DNA from: Corinectria fuckeliana
Lineage: Eukaryota; Ascomycota; Sordariomycetes; Hypocreales; Nectriaceae
Direction: 5' to 3'
DNA: 64,000 nucleotides
NCBI GenBank assembly: GCA_019137255.1
Contig: WPDH01000064.1
Location: forward strand, 186,715-250,714
In this document: positions 1 through 9,104 of the stretch, in pieces
Layout of the letters: every line of letters starts with the position of its first letter
How positions within the stretch are numbered: the first letter of the stretch is position 1
Notes under the pieces: model-generated
Database searches by the model: none
What the model was told of the DNA's origin: nothing
The model's input: only the letters and a program-made list of their open reading frames with translations
Translations under genes and position numbers: made by a program

Positions 1-3000
1 TGAGGAGCTGCGACTGTCGTCTTTGCACGTAGTACTATGTAATCAGTCAGCTTGAGAGCTAACAAGAGCGGAGTTCCGAGTTGGATTACACGTCTTGTTG
101 GAAGAGTCCCACTCACAAACCCCAAGCGCCGGCAACCATTCACCTCCACAGGGAACAACTTGCCTCTTATCAGCGAGCAGAATCCCAGATAATTCAGTAA
201 CATATGTACTCTGCTGTTACGCGCTGATAGTTTGGTACCTTGCCCTGGGAGAATCATACAACCTCAAGATCTAGTCTGAACAAGGTCTCTTTCAAATTCG
301 CTTGTTTCGTTCGCGCCAGACTGGACCATTTCGATACCACACTGCCGAGGATCTTTCAATACCACAGACCAGCAGAGCGTATGCACTACAGAGACGGTCT
401 GACCGTTGATAGAGTCTAGGAGCCGACTAGCTACCGAGCCGCTATGCCTGCTATACGAGACGACGAGCAATAGACAGTGGGTTGAACGGCTGGGTTCTAT
501 GTCTTGTTCCTGGGTCCCAGCGGCTCTCTCACACGGCTTTGCACGGATATAACTTCTGGAGATGCTCAAACAAAAAGCGGCACCCCTTGAGTCCTGAAGT
601 ACCAGTCTAACCCATGGCTAGCGTGCCGGTAGTCCACGACCCACGATTGGGGGCCTCAGACCTTTGAGCTGACCTCATTTCGCGACGAAATAAAGCAATT
701 TCGCCTCCACTGAAGCTACAAACCTCCCGTGCACTCTCGGTTCCTCTGGTTAATGGGCAACGTGTGGGGACATGGGTCTCGTCTCCAGGCGCGTCCGTGA
801 AACAGGGTGGCCACATGGCAAGTCTTTTCCTTAGGGCCCCTGCCTGCACATGGAACGGCGCTTAACCAAGCTGACGAGCAAGGCCATGGATGGACCTTCG
901 AACACACTTCTTAACACAGTCTACTACGTACTAAGTACATAGTATAGTACGTAGTACGAGGTGATGACGGGGAGAATTCGCCATTGCCAGCATGGATGGG
1001 CCTTGGCGACCTCTTGGGTTCTCAACTGCCTGGCTGCCGTTTGGAGAGAAATTGCATACCTAGTAGGCCATCCGTCCGTCGTCACGAGAATTGACACGAA
1101 GTCAGAGAGGATCCACAGACCTCAAACTAATCTGGAACGAATGGATGCCATGACCATCTCGCTGAAGCTGTGCTGCTGCGGGTAGCGTCGTAGCGCCTGA
1201 TGTCCTCGGTCATGCCAGCGGGAACTCTGCATGGATGTACGCGCTTCAAAACAGAGGCAGCATGCCTCGTCCCTGTCTCGGTCCCAGTTGCTCGCTCTCG
1301 CCGTTCAGCATAGTAAGGATCTCTTTAATTCGAAAGGGGCTGAGAACGGGACACTGAAGGTCAGTATTACGTTGTTTCCTGTCTCTTTGCATCATGGATT
1401 GCCTTGATTCGGGAAAAGAGCAAGGTGTTTGGTAGGGCGTATAATGTGCCATCTGACCTACTAGGAGCAAATGGAACTCAAACATCTGGGAACTTTTGGG
1501 GCCGAAACTCGTCTCGTCTCGTCTATCTTCGACGTGAGACGATGTGGCATCTCTGAGCCCAATGTAGAAGCTCCTAGATACATAGTAGATGCTAAACAAG
1601 CGATGAGTCTGCACCGAGGCCCGAGAACCTGGATGATGCCGAGCAAATCATGTTTTTTTGGATGACATTTTTCGATTACGATCACTTGGCATGTTCAGGG
1701 AGACACGCACAAGATAAGTCAGGTGCCTCGGGGACATTGGAGAAATGAGCTTCAAGGTTCAACGGCCATAACTGTCTTTAGACGGCTTATTAGTCTCACT
1801 CGGCCGGAAGGACCTCAGTGAACGGAACCCCACGGGCAATTTGGATTTGATCTTAATTACAATAGCCCAGGACTCCTCCCTTTGCACGATGACAGGCCCG
1901 AATTGTTTGTACAAATATCGATGGCGCCAATTAGGGTGAAGTATTCGTTATTTACCAACACCATGCGCCAGCGGAAGTAACTACAACGATGCAAGCCCGC
2001 CGAGGATGAAGACTGAGAAACCAACTAATACGATGTCAGTCTCGAGAATTGCGACGACTAGGCAGATCTCGGAGGAGCCGAAGCATTCGGACTTGTGGTG
2101 TTAGCGGCAGCAAAAAGGCAACGTTCTCGACATGGCTGCCGAATGTGCCGCACAGTATCAGATTACCAACTGTTCCCTATGTATGGTTAGCCAATGCTCT
2201 TGGCAAGATTCCAAGTCGGTGTTCGCGTATTCAGGCGTCCTTAATGCAGCTAGTTGTGATTATAGTTCCCACGACTAAAAGCTACGGGAGGGATAGTCTA
2301 GTCAGTCCGACAGCATGGATTTGGATTGCGGGTTGCTTCAAAGAGAGAGAAGCATCTAACAAGCCCCGGATATTTGCCGGGGTTGCTTGCTTGAGGCTAC
2401 TGGCTCGATCTGTTGTTTATTGAGAGGGCAGCCCAATCGCGTATTCATGGATGTGTTTTGGATGGATGGTCTCGTAGGGTTATTGTTGTTGTTATCAGAC
2501 CCAGCGATGGAGGACTTGTCTGATCAAGGTACAGGACAATATCAGCATTGAAACAACCCCGACTCTTCAAAGCTATGATCTCGACAAGACGGGAGGAACG
2601 GGTAACGTACCCAGGATCCATCCACATCTATTTGCTACATTAGGTGCAGCTTTGAGGCATCCTTCGGCGCGGTTCAGCGGGGAGAAGACCCGGTGGACGC
2701 GAAACCCCACTGAGGCTACTTCGTACAGCTGGTAACCTTACCTAACTGGAACCCTCTGGCGCAGCGCCACAACTGGATTCTAACTGGGCAACAAGCCAAG
2801 ACTTTCAGTCTAGACAGACGGCCGCGTCTGCGACTCGTGCGCGGCGCCTCTTTGACCAAAAAGGTCCATCGCGAAGCGTAACTCAGCTGCTTTCGGACAA
2901 AAAACCTGAAGCCAAGCGAACAAACAATCCACAGCCACCCGCTCCTTGTCACAATGGCCATCCCTATGAACCGCCTGGGCGGGAGAGGTTCGTTCCCCGG

Positions 3001-3101
3001 ACTCCCAGACAAAGCTTTGCTCGTTTTGCGCCGCGAGCGCCTTGTCCCCCAGACCGCCGAGGCAAAACTGACCATGTGTGGGTGTTTGGTGTAGCTCTCA
3101 G
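1..3101. other. Intergenic DNA, no supported gene
   Basis: I see no protein family or spliceable exon set here. Open frames are short, overlap on both strands and have no coding-like composition. A hairpin-like palindrome lies at 921-956 and is listed separately. The last part (about 2650-3100) is the likely promoter, 5' UTR and perhaps first exon of the Smr-domain gene. The ATG at 2954 has a good context (acaATGgc), but I found no donor of the right phase to join it to the acceptor at 3101. Confidence 0.6.
921..956. repeat. Inverted repeat of TAC/GTA motifs
   Basis: Arms CTACTACGTAC (921-931) and AGTACGTAGTA (946-956) are near-perfect reverse complements around a loop of about 14 bases that itself contains TAC/GTA words. 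Similar TACGTA/GTAC-rich palindromes recur in most intergenic spaces of this window (about 19010, 22731, 24871, 26682, 31722, 36427, 36665, 41648). The function is unknown. It could be a promoter element, a relic of a small mobile element, or simple low-complexity drift. Confidence 0.6.
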
Positions 3102-3935
3102 CGGCGGCGACGACGATGATGCCGAGCGCGAGTACGATCGCCTGCGCGACATGGCTCGCGCCGAGGCCGAGAAACGCAATTCATGCTTCCAGCGCGTACG
3201 TCTTCACCCAGCCCCCCCGCGACATGGCGAGTCGAGTCCTGGCCGCGTCCCTCTCGCCACGACGTTCGTCTACAGCATCCTGCCGACCATGCGCTGACCG
3301 GTCTGTGTGTGTGCGCGCTCCAGTCCCGAGACGCGTACAGTGGCGGCGACGGCGCACGCGCGAAGGAGCTCTCTAACGAGGGCAAGGCGCACGATGCCAA
3401 GATGGACGACTACAACAAGCAGGCGTCCGACTACATCTTCCGCGCCAACAACGCCCCCGGCCGCGTGCCGTCCGACTGCATCGACCTGCACGGCCAGTTC
3501 GTCGAGGAGGCGGAGCGCATCCTGGAGACGCGCATCCGCGCCGACCGCGCCGCCGGCCAGACGCACCTGCACGCCATCGTCGGCCAGGGCCACCACTCGG
3601 CCGGCCACGTCCAGAAGATCAAGCCCAAGGTCGAGGAGCTGTGCCGCGAGCTGGGCCTCAAGTGCAGCACCGAGGAAAACGCCGGCCGCATCTACATCAA
3701 CCTCCAGGGCGGCGACCCCGTCCCGCCTCCAATGGGCGGCTCCCACGGTGGACAGCAGCAGCACCATGGCGGCCAGCAACAACACCATGGCGGCCAGCAA
3801 CAACATGGCGGCCAACAGCACGGAGGACAACAGCATGGGGGACAGCAGCAGAACGACGACGTGGTGGAGTTTGTTGGAAAGCAGCTACCCTGGATCCTCA
3901 GAAAGCTGGAGAAGCACTGCTGTGTGGTTATGTGA
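3102..3935 (+). CDS. Smr-domain protein with C-terminal CaaX box
   Basis: The recognisable exons are about 3102-3195 and 3324-3935, joined by a 128-bp GT-AG intron (gtacgt at 3196, cag at 3321-3323) in phase 0. The protein has an acidic start (GGDDDDAEREYDRLRD), a helical DUF1771-like segment, and an Smr domain with the D-LHG motif (DLHGQFVEEAE), the HxIVGxGxHS core (HAIVGQGHHS) and a NAGRIYINL end. A Gln/His/Gly-rich tandem linker follows, then an amphipathic helix ending CCVVM. Smr domains are nucleic-acid-binding folds, often nucleases in other contexts; the biochemical role of the fungal stand-alone type is not settled. The final Cys-Val-Val-Met is a classical CaaX prenylation motif with a second Cys beside it, so membrane attachment is inferred. 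The true start is unresolved: the frame is closed upstream without an ATG, so either an earlier exon splices at the acceptor ctctcag (3101) or translation starts at ATG 3151. Confidence 0.85.
3750..3853 (+). repeat. Tandem QHGG-coding repeat inside the Smr gene
   Basis: Imperfect repeats of a unit like cagcaacaccatggcggc encode successive GGQQQHH, GGQQQH and GGQQH blocks. The unit shortens towards the 3' end. Such purity suggests length polymorphism between strains. The segment is a flexible linker between the Smr domain and the C-terminal helix with the CaaX box. Confidence 0.8.
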
Positions 3936-4350
3936 GCGAATGGAGACGGCTCTATGGCGTGTGCCTTGTGGACAGGGCAATTTCTCAACGTTACCAAGCT
4001 GGGAGGGAGTTGGGGGCACATATAAACATTAAACAGACTATGTTGGATACTTTCTTGGTGGACTAGGAATGTACGGATTTTGCCAACGGCTTGGAGAAAA
4101 CTAGGCATAGACAAAGGAGACCCAAGGGGATGGGTTTTCAGGATTGATGCATTGAAGATACTTGGCAGAGTGATTTTCATTCAAGGTAAATACATAAAGA
4201 AACAAATCTATCCGGCTAGTTGAATACATAAGACGCCTTGTATACACATAAAATCGACCACGGCACCCTTCGCTAGTTCTCACGCCGAGATTAATCTCTC
4301 TGCTGTGTCAGAGGCACCCACATCGCCTTCTCTCCCGTCCCTTGCTACAT
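3936..4350. other. Convergent 3' intergenic region
   Basis: This is the space between the stop codons of the Smr gene (+) and the membrane-protein gene (-). AT-rich words such as atataaacattaaac (about 4019-4033) and the stretch at 4187-4215 could serve 3'-end processing on either strand. No other feature is visible. Confidence 0.5.
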
Positions 4351-5130
4351 TTATGCATTGTAAGATGGCTGCTCGGTCTCCGGGGCCTTGGGCTGGGTAG
4401 GTATCTTCTGCAGGGTGAACCCGACCGCTTCGCAGATGAGGACAACCATCATCTCCATGATGACTCCGCCAGCGAGGTAAAACCAGACAGACTGGGACTT
4501 GTTTCCGAGGATGAGGACGCAAGTGTAGACGAGGCGGACCAGGACAAAGGGCAGCGAGGCGATGACAGCGATGAGAATTCGGTGTTCACCCTCGGCGATA
4601 TAGCCCTGGATGCGGACGACGAGGACCGTCTCGATGATGAGGAAGGCCAGCACGGCGATCATGAGGCCTGCGCCGACGCGGCTTTCCACAGGGTAGCTGA
4701 TCTTGGGAGTTCCGTTGACGACGGTGTAGCCGGCATTGGTACCGCCAACAACGAGCAGGATCATGGCGATGAGCATGAGGAGGGTAATTGCGCGTTGGTA
4801 GAGCGGCTTGACAAGCTCGCGGCGCTGGCGGTTGATGGACTCGAACAGTCTGTCGAGAAGTCCGAGAAGCATGAGGATCAGGGGGCCAAAGCCGACGCCG
4901 TTGAGAGTCATCCAGCCGATGTAGAGGTCCTCGTTGGTCGGGTCGTTGAGCGTGGCCAGGAGCATGGAGGAACCGATGAGGCGGGCGAGGGCGAGGATGA
5001 CGAGGAAGCGCCAGCCGGAGCTGCGCTTGATGCCATGCTTGAAGCAGAGGAAGACGGCGCCGATGAGAAAGAAGGTGTAGATGATGATTTCGGCGACGGC
5101 GATGCGGTCGTAGTTGTTTAGTTGAGTCAT
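4351..5130 (-). CDS. Seven-helix membrane protein, DUF7702-like
   Basis: Single exon of 259 residues starting at ATG 5130 (MTQLNNYDRIAVAEI). An in-frame extension exists upstream, but it is Ser/Thr/Pro-rich, has no convincing ATG and looks like 5' leader. The protein is almost all hydrophobic helices, about seven, with no signal peptide. Characteristic segments are a GxxRSSGWRFLVILALARLIGS block near residue 40, a LNDPTNEDLYIGW loop, and a short cytosolic tail ending PSYNA. This matches the fungal family now called DUF7702, whose function is unknown; related proteins are often listed as membrane or receptor-like proteins of ascomycetes. It shares a 1.3-kb upstream region with the divergent KTI12 gene. 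I see no catalytic motif, so a role as receptor, transporter or lipid-related protein cannot be chosen from sequence. Confidence 0.85.
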   Translation of the reverse strand: MTQLNNYDRIAVAEIIIYTFFLIGAVFLCFKHGIKRSSGWRFLVILALARLIGSSMLLATLNDPTNEDLYIGWMTLNGVGFGPLILMLLGLLDRLFESINRQRRELVKPLYQRAITLLMLIAMILLVVGGTNAGYTVVNGTPKISYPVESRVGAGLMIAVLAFLIIETVLVVRIQGYIAEGEHRILIAVIASLPFVLVRLVYTCVLILGNKSQSVWFYLAGGVIMEMMVVLICEAVGFTLQKIPTQPKAPETEQPSYNA

Positions 5131-6471
5131 TGTGGAGGTGGTGGTAGTGGTGGCAGTGGGAGAGTGTGTATGCGGTGTAAGTCTGTTGGATGCAGAAGAG
5201 CTGTAGCCAACTACCAGTAGGTAGATAAAGAGGAGGAGAGGAAGGTGGACAGTGCAGGATGAGGAGGATATATGAACAGAAGAGGGAGGCACTGAGGGTC
5301 TAAGTGTGTTGACTGTTGGTTGATGCTCGATCTTTAAGCTGGATGAAGGTGCTGTATTCCTAATGCTCGAGGTCCCTCGAGGGTCTTTATATCTATTTCC
5401 TCACACGCCGAGACACGGCAACCGGCACACCCCATCGGAGAAGACGACGTGCAACGCCTCGCAACTCCTCGAAGCACCGCAGCCCTAGCAGCAAAAGAGG
5501 ATCCCCACGATCTGCAAGATTGCACAAACCCTGGGCCAACCTCATCCAGGGCGAAGAAGCCTCGCCAATTGCCGTGCGGTATTCGTCACCGTAGGATGCA
5601 AGCCACGCAGCAATGCAATAAAGCAACACAAGCTCTAGGATCGACATCAGCGCTTGAGGCTCGAATGGGCCTCGAATGGAAGGCCGGATCGGGCTTGGCG
5701 CGGAGCTCGAATCGATTGCAGCTTTAATGTATCTAGGCTTACAACAGGGCTTAGCCGTGGGGCACGTTTTTGCGTGGTTGAGCTCCGGGGGCTCGGGGGC
5801 TCCACAACCGGCCCCTCCCTCCGCTCAAGACCGCGGCGTTCCGGGCGCAGGAAGAGAGATGAGAGGCCTCTTGCTTGAGTGCTTCCGGCTTCACGGCTCA
5901 CGTACACATAAACCCGAGTTTACGAAAATTGTCTTTTCCATGCTGCATCCTTCCCTGGGGGCTCTCAGCCCTGTGGACACGGGGGGACTCCTCCAATAAG
6001 GATGACGGCTCCCCCACACCATTCGTCGCTCTCGTTCTCGTTCACCTTCCCATCCCTGCGCCTTGCTCCCCTTCGGTGCCGAACAACCGACCGGGTGCCC
6101 CCAATTACAGCCCTAGGTAATTAGTGGGCATGCAGCCCAAACGTAGCGAATGCCATTATCTCCCTTCTCAGATATCCATTCGAGCGTCAGACCTGCCTAC
6201 GGTAGTATCGGTAGTCGTTCTCTGACTAGCTGTAAGCCTGTTGGTGTTGTTCCTCTTCAGTGGGCTTGTTTCCATTTGCTGGGTTTAAGGGTCCCTGCAG
6301 TCGGCGGGTCCGGGCATCTTGATGGCGTCGGCCTTGCAATTTTCCCACAGCCACCTGTAACCCCGCCAAACCACTTCACGGCAGATGTTTCTACGTACTA
6401 CGTCCTCACCACTTCGTCGCCGATCTACACCTGACGTCCTTGCGCCCCCTTCGTGTCTCTAGTCTGAGACG
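5131..6471. other. Bidirectional promoter region
   Basis: This is the shared upstream DNA of the minus-strand DUF7702-like gene and the plus-strand KTI12 gene. It contains a TATA-like box for the minus gene (5385-5391), a palindromic CTCGAG pair at about 5367-5381, and TACGTACTACGT near 6392 ahead of KTI12. Open frames here overlap on both strands and show no family signal. Confidence 0.5.
5385..5391 (-). promoter_or_regulatory. TATA-like box of the DUF7702-like gene
   Basis: The minus strand reads TATAAAG about 255 bp upstream of the ATG at 5130, next to a direct and inverted CTCGAG arrangement. Position and sequence fit a core promoter with a long 5' UTR; this is inference only. Confidence 0.35.
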
Positions 6472-7557
6472 ATGCCGGTATGTGTCCTGCCCTCCCCTAT
6501 CCTTCTCCCCCAACTGCATTCGCTCCTGACCATACTCCATACGCAGCTCATCATCGTCTCCGGGCTGCCCACCTCAGGCAAATCAACCCGCGCGAAGCAA
6601 CTCCACGAGTATCTCTCCAAGCGCGTCGTCGACTCAAAGTACCGCCTGCACCTCGTCTCGGACGAGTCGCTCTCCATCTCCCGTGCCGTTTACGACCTCT
6701 CGCCCGACAAGGTCCCCGCCCACAGCCGCTCCGCCAACGCCTCGGAGAAAGATGCCCGCGCCGCCATCTACGGCGCCGTGAAGCGCGTGCTTTCGGACAA
6801 GGACATTGTCATCCTCGACGGGCTCAACTATATCAAAGGATGGCGCTATCAGCTGCACTGCGAGTCCAAGGCCGTCCGTACGCCCAGCTGCATCCTACAG
6901 ATCGGGTGTGCGGTAGATACGGCTAAGAAAGTCAACGAGGAGAGGCTACGGAGGAGAGATGCCGGAGACGAGGGGATCGCCGAGTGTGAAAAAGATGGCG
7001 AGGTCCACGAGACCGCGGAGCCGTACGAGCAGGGCAACTGGGACAACCTCGTCTTCCGATACGAGGAGCCTAACCCCATGACCCGTTGGGACAGCCCCCT
7101 CTTCACCCTAATCTGGGAAGACGACGAGCAGCAAGCAACGAAGGTCTTCTCGGACCTCTGGGACGCCATCGCCGGCGAAGGCCGCAAAGTGGTCAAGCCC
7201 AATCAGTCCACCGTCCAGCGCGGCCGCGAAGGCGACGGCGACTACCTCTACAACCTCGACCGCGAGACGTCGGACATTGTCAAGCGCATCGTAGAGGCAC
7301 AGCGCGACGGCTCGGGCGACGACGAGGTTCGAATCCCGCGCAGCTCGGGCGGCTCTGCGCAGGGCGACGATGGCCTGGCGGTTGAGCTTCCGGCGGGCAA
7401 GAAGGTCGGGCTGCCGCAGCTGCAGCGACTGCGACGGGCGTACATGGGCTTGAACCGCGGGGGTATCGGGCTAGAGACGGTGGGCAACATGTCGGCACGG
7501 CGGATTCGGGAGACGTTTGTGCGGTACCTAAACGATGCGTTTGAGAAGGACGAGTAG
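6472..7557 (+). CDS. KTI12: KTI12, Elongator-associated P-loop protein
   Basis: KTI12 is a P-loop ATPase and tRNA-binding partner of Elongator, needed for wobble-uridine (mcm5/ncm5) modification of tRNA. Exon 1 is only ATG CCG (6472-6477), followed by a 69-bp intron (gtatgt at 6478, acgcag ending 6546) and exon 2 at 6547-7557. Splicing gives the family N-terminus MPLIIVSGLPTSGKST, with the Walker A loop at about residues 8-16, and a product of 338 residues. The intron is a multiple of three with no stop, so unspliced mRNA would insert 23 residues between Pro2 and Leu3 and disrupt the P-loop strand. Other marks are the DESLSISR segment, the ILDGLNYIKGWRYQLHCESK block and the conserved C-terminal helices ending RIRETFVRYLNDAFEKDE. 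Length is slightly above the yeast protein because of a disordered insert at about residues 235-275. Confidence 0.95.
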   Translation: MPVCVLPSPILLPQLHSLLTILHTQLIIVSGLPTSGKSTRAKQLHEYLSKRVVDSKYRLHLVSDESLSISRAVYDLSPDKVPAHSRSANASEKDARAAIYGAVKRVLSDKDIVILDGLNYIKGWRYQLHCESKAVRTPSCILQIGCAVDTAKKVNEERLRRRDAGDEGIAECEKDGEVHETAEPYEQGNWDNLVFRYEEPNPMTRWDSPLFTLIWEDDEQQATKVFSDLWDAIAGEGRKVVKPNQSTVQRGREGDGDYLYNLDRETSDIVKRIVEAQRDGSGDDEVRIPRSSGGSAQGDDGLAVELPAGKKVGLPQLQRLRRAYMGLNRGGIGLETVGNMSARRIRETFVRYLNDAFEKDE

Positions 7558-8492
7558 AGGCATTGCCCTGACCAGTCTCGCTTGCGTGGCCTACGAGGGC
7601 CGGACTAGAGGAATTTGGGGTGTGGCATACAGTTACTGTACAAGGACGCGGCTAGGGCGGCCAGCCGGAGTTACGCCCGCTGCTGTCGACGGCTATCGAA
7701 GCAACCCAGTTGACGGGTTACGGCGTGCAACTACGCAGCACTTCCGTCCGGCTGTGTCGCCAGACCCTCCCGCATGAATACCGGTTCTGGCGTCTGAGCC
7801 AAGGCTGGGCTCTGAGGTTTTCCGGCGACACCGCTATCAAGCACTCATGGTCAAACTCCACCTTGGCTACGAAACATCTGGTATGGGTTCACCACCTTGT
7901 TCTCGCTTATGTCGGTGGTTTTGGGGGCCAAGCCTAACCACTATCGAGGACGCCAGACAAGCCGTGTCCCAGCTTTCGTCCACACAGGATCAAGCTGAGC
8001 CAGCTCGCGTCATCTCATTCGACGAGAGGGACGAGGCTCCGAGGTGGTGCATGCCATGGGGAGGCCGTTGAGAATACGGAATAAGCTGTTTTAGGTCAAT
8101 GACCCACGGCCCCCACGATTTTTGAGTGTGCCTTGCTCCCCCATCTACCTACGTGCCTCGAACTATCGATTATCATGGATGAGAGACCCGATTGTGACGT
8201 TGGAGGTCGCAATGAGAGGGAGGGAGCCCGTATGGTGGAGCGGCAACAGAGCCGCGGCGATGATGGAAAAATGTAAATATAAACATGCGTTGTATCTGCG
8301 GAGAGGCTGTCATAGCACACACAAACAACCTCGGAAAGACGCCTTATCGAAGAGTACCTCGTTTGTATTCCACAGCTGAGATTGCGAGGGTTCACGAATC
8401 ATTGACAGCTCTTGCGTGTCGACTCTCGACTCTCGTACCCGCACCAGTGCGCGGACCTCTCTCCTTACCCGCTTAAGTGCCCCGTCATCACG
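7558..8492. other. Intergenic region with candidate core promoter
   Basis: No gene is supported between the KTI12 stop and the next ATG. A TATAAA box at 8278-8283 lies about 210 bp ahead of the ATG at 8493, with CAC/CAA-rich leader sequence after it, as expected for a plus-strand promoter. Confidence 0.45.
8278..8283 (+). promoter_or_regulatory. TATA box of the 8.5-kb gene
   Basis: TATAAA within aaatataaacatg, about 210 bp upstream of the ATG at 8493. It is one of the few clean TATA boxes in this GC-rich window and supports the reality of the downstream gene. Confidence 0.4.
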
Positions 8493-9104
8493 ATGAATGG
8501 GATGATGAACGGCTTCAAGCGTGTCTGTACGCCCACCTACAAGCAAACGACGGAGCCGAGCGGGCTGAGCCCGACGCGTACCGACGGGTACGTACACAAT
8601 ACGTTGCAAATGGTGAAACATGCATATCAATCGCATTCATCTTTTGTTCCCCGGGAGAATGAAGCTAACGGGGCGAACTGCAGGATATCATCCATCTGCT
8701 CTTATACCAGCCTGAGCACCTCCAAGTCCGCGTCCAACTCCGGCAATGCCAACACCAGACGCGGCTCCTGGCCCCTGCCCAACCACATCCCACAGCCCGA
8801 CTCTCCACAGTCCTCGCCGTCGCCGTCGCCGTCGCCGCTCGACGCCTGGCTGGCCACGACGGACCGGCTGGAGCGGATCCGGGTGGGCGGGTCCCCGGTC
8901 GACACCCGCGTGCTCGGCCTCGGAGCTCTGGACGCCCTGGTTGCGAAGCTGCCGGGCGTGCGCAGGGATGGGGCTGCGGCGCAGGTCGCACTGGTGTTTG
9001 ATGATGCGACGGGGACGTTTGCAGGCTGGCGGCCCAAGGTGGCGTCTTGGCCCTGCGCCGAGGAGAGGAGGACCGTCTGGGAGCAGGCGTGGAGTGCGCT
9101 GTGA
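8493..9104 (+). CDS. Hypothetical protein, probable two-exon gene
   Basis: I do not recognise this protein. Exon 1 runs from ATG 8493 to 8587 and exon 2 from 8684 to 9104, joined across a 96-bp intron (gtacgt at 8588, ctgcag ending 8683). The reading frame is kept by this splice, giving about 171 residues. Exon 2 has a Ser/Pro-rich part including an SPSPSP run, then a compact GC3-rich region (DAWLATTDRLERI through WEQAWSAL) with alternating hydrophobic and charged residues that looks like a small folded domain. The intron is 3n without a stop, so the unspliced form would also be readable. An alternative frame of exon 1 (DEWDDERLQACLYAHLQ) also looks protein-like, but it has no ATG and would require a frame change in the SPSPSP-coding repeat. 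A TATA box 210 bp upstream supports a real gene. Confidence 0.45.
   Translation: MNGMMNGFKRVCTPTYKQTTEPSGLSPTRTDGYVHNTLQMVKHAYQSHSSFVPRENEANGANCRISSICSYTSLSTSKSASNSGNANTRRGSWPLPNHIPQPDSPQSSPSPSPSPLDAWLATTDRLERIRVGGSPVDTRVLGLGALDALVAKLPGVRRDGAAAQVALVFDDATGTFAGWRPKVASWPCAEERRTVWEQAWSAL

Noticed and set aside
3270..3836. A long minus-strand frame opposite the Smr gene
   Set aside because: It is the antisense shadow of a GC3-rich exon, with leucine/alanine/valine monotony typical of such shadows.
7327..7345. A tRNA-like GGTTCGAATCC word
   Set aside because: It lies inside the KTI12 coding frame, with no cloverleaf around it and no A-box upstream.
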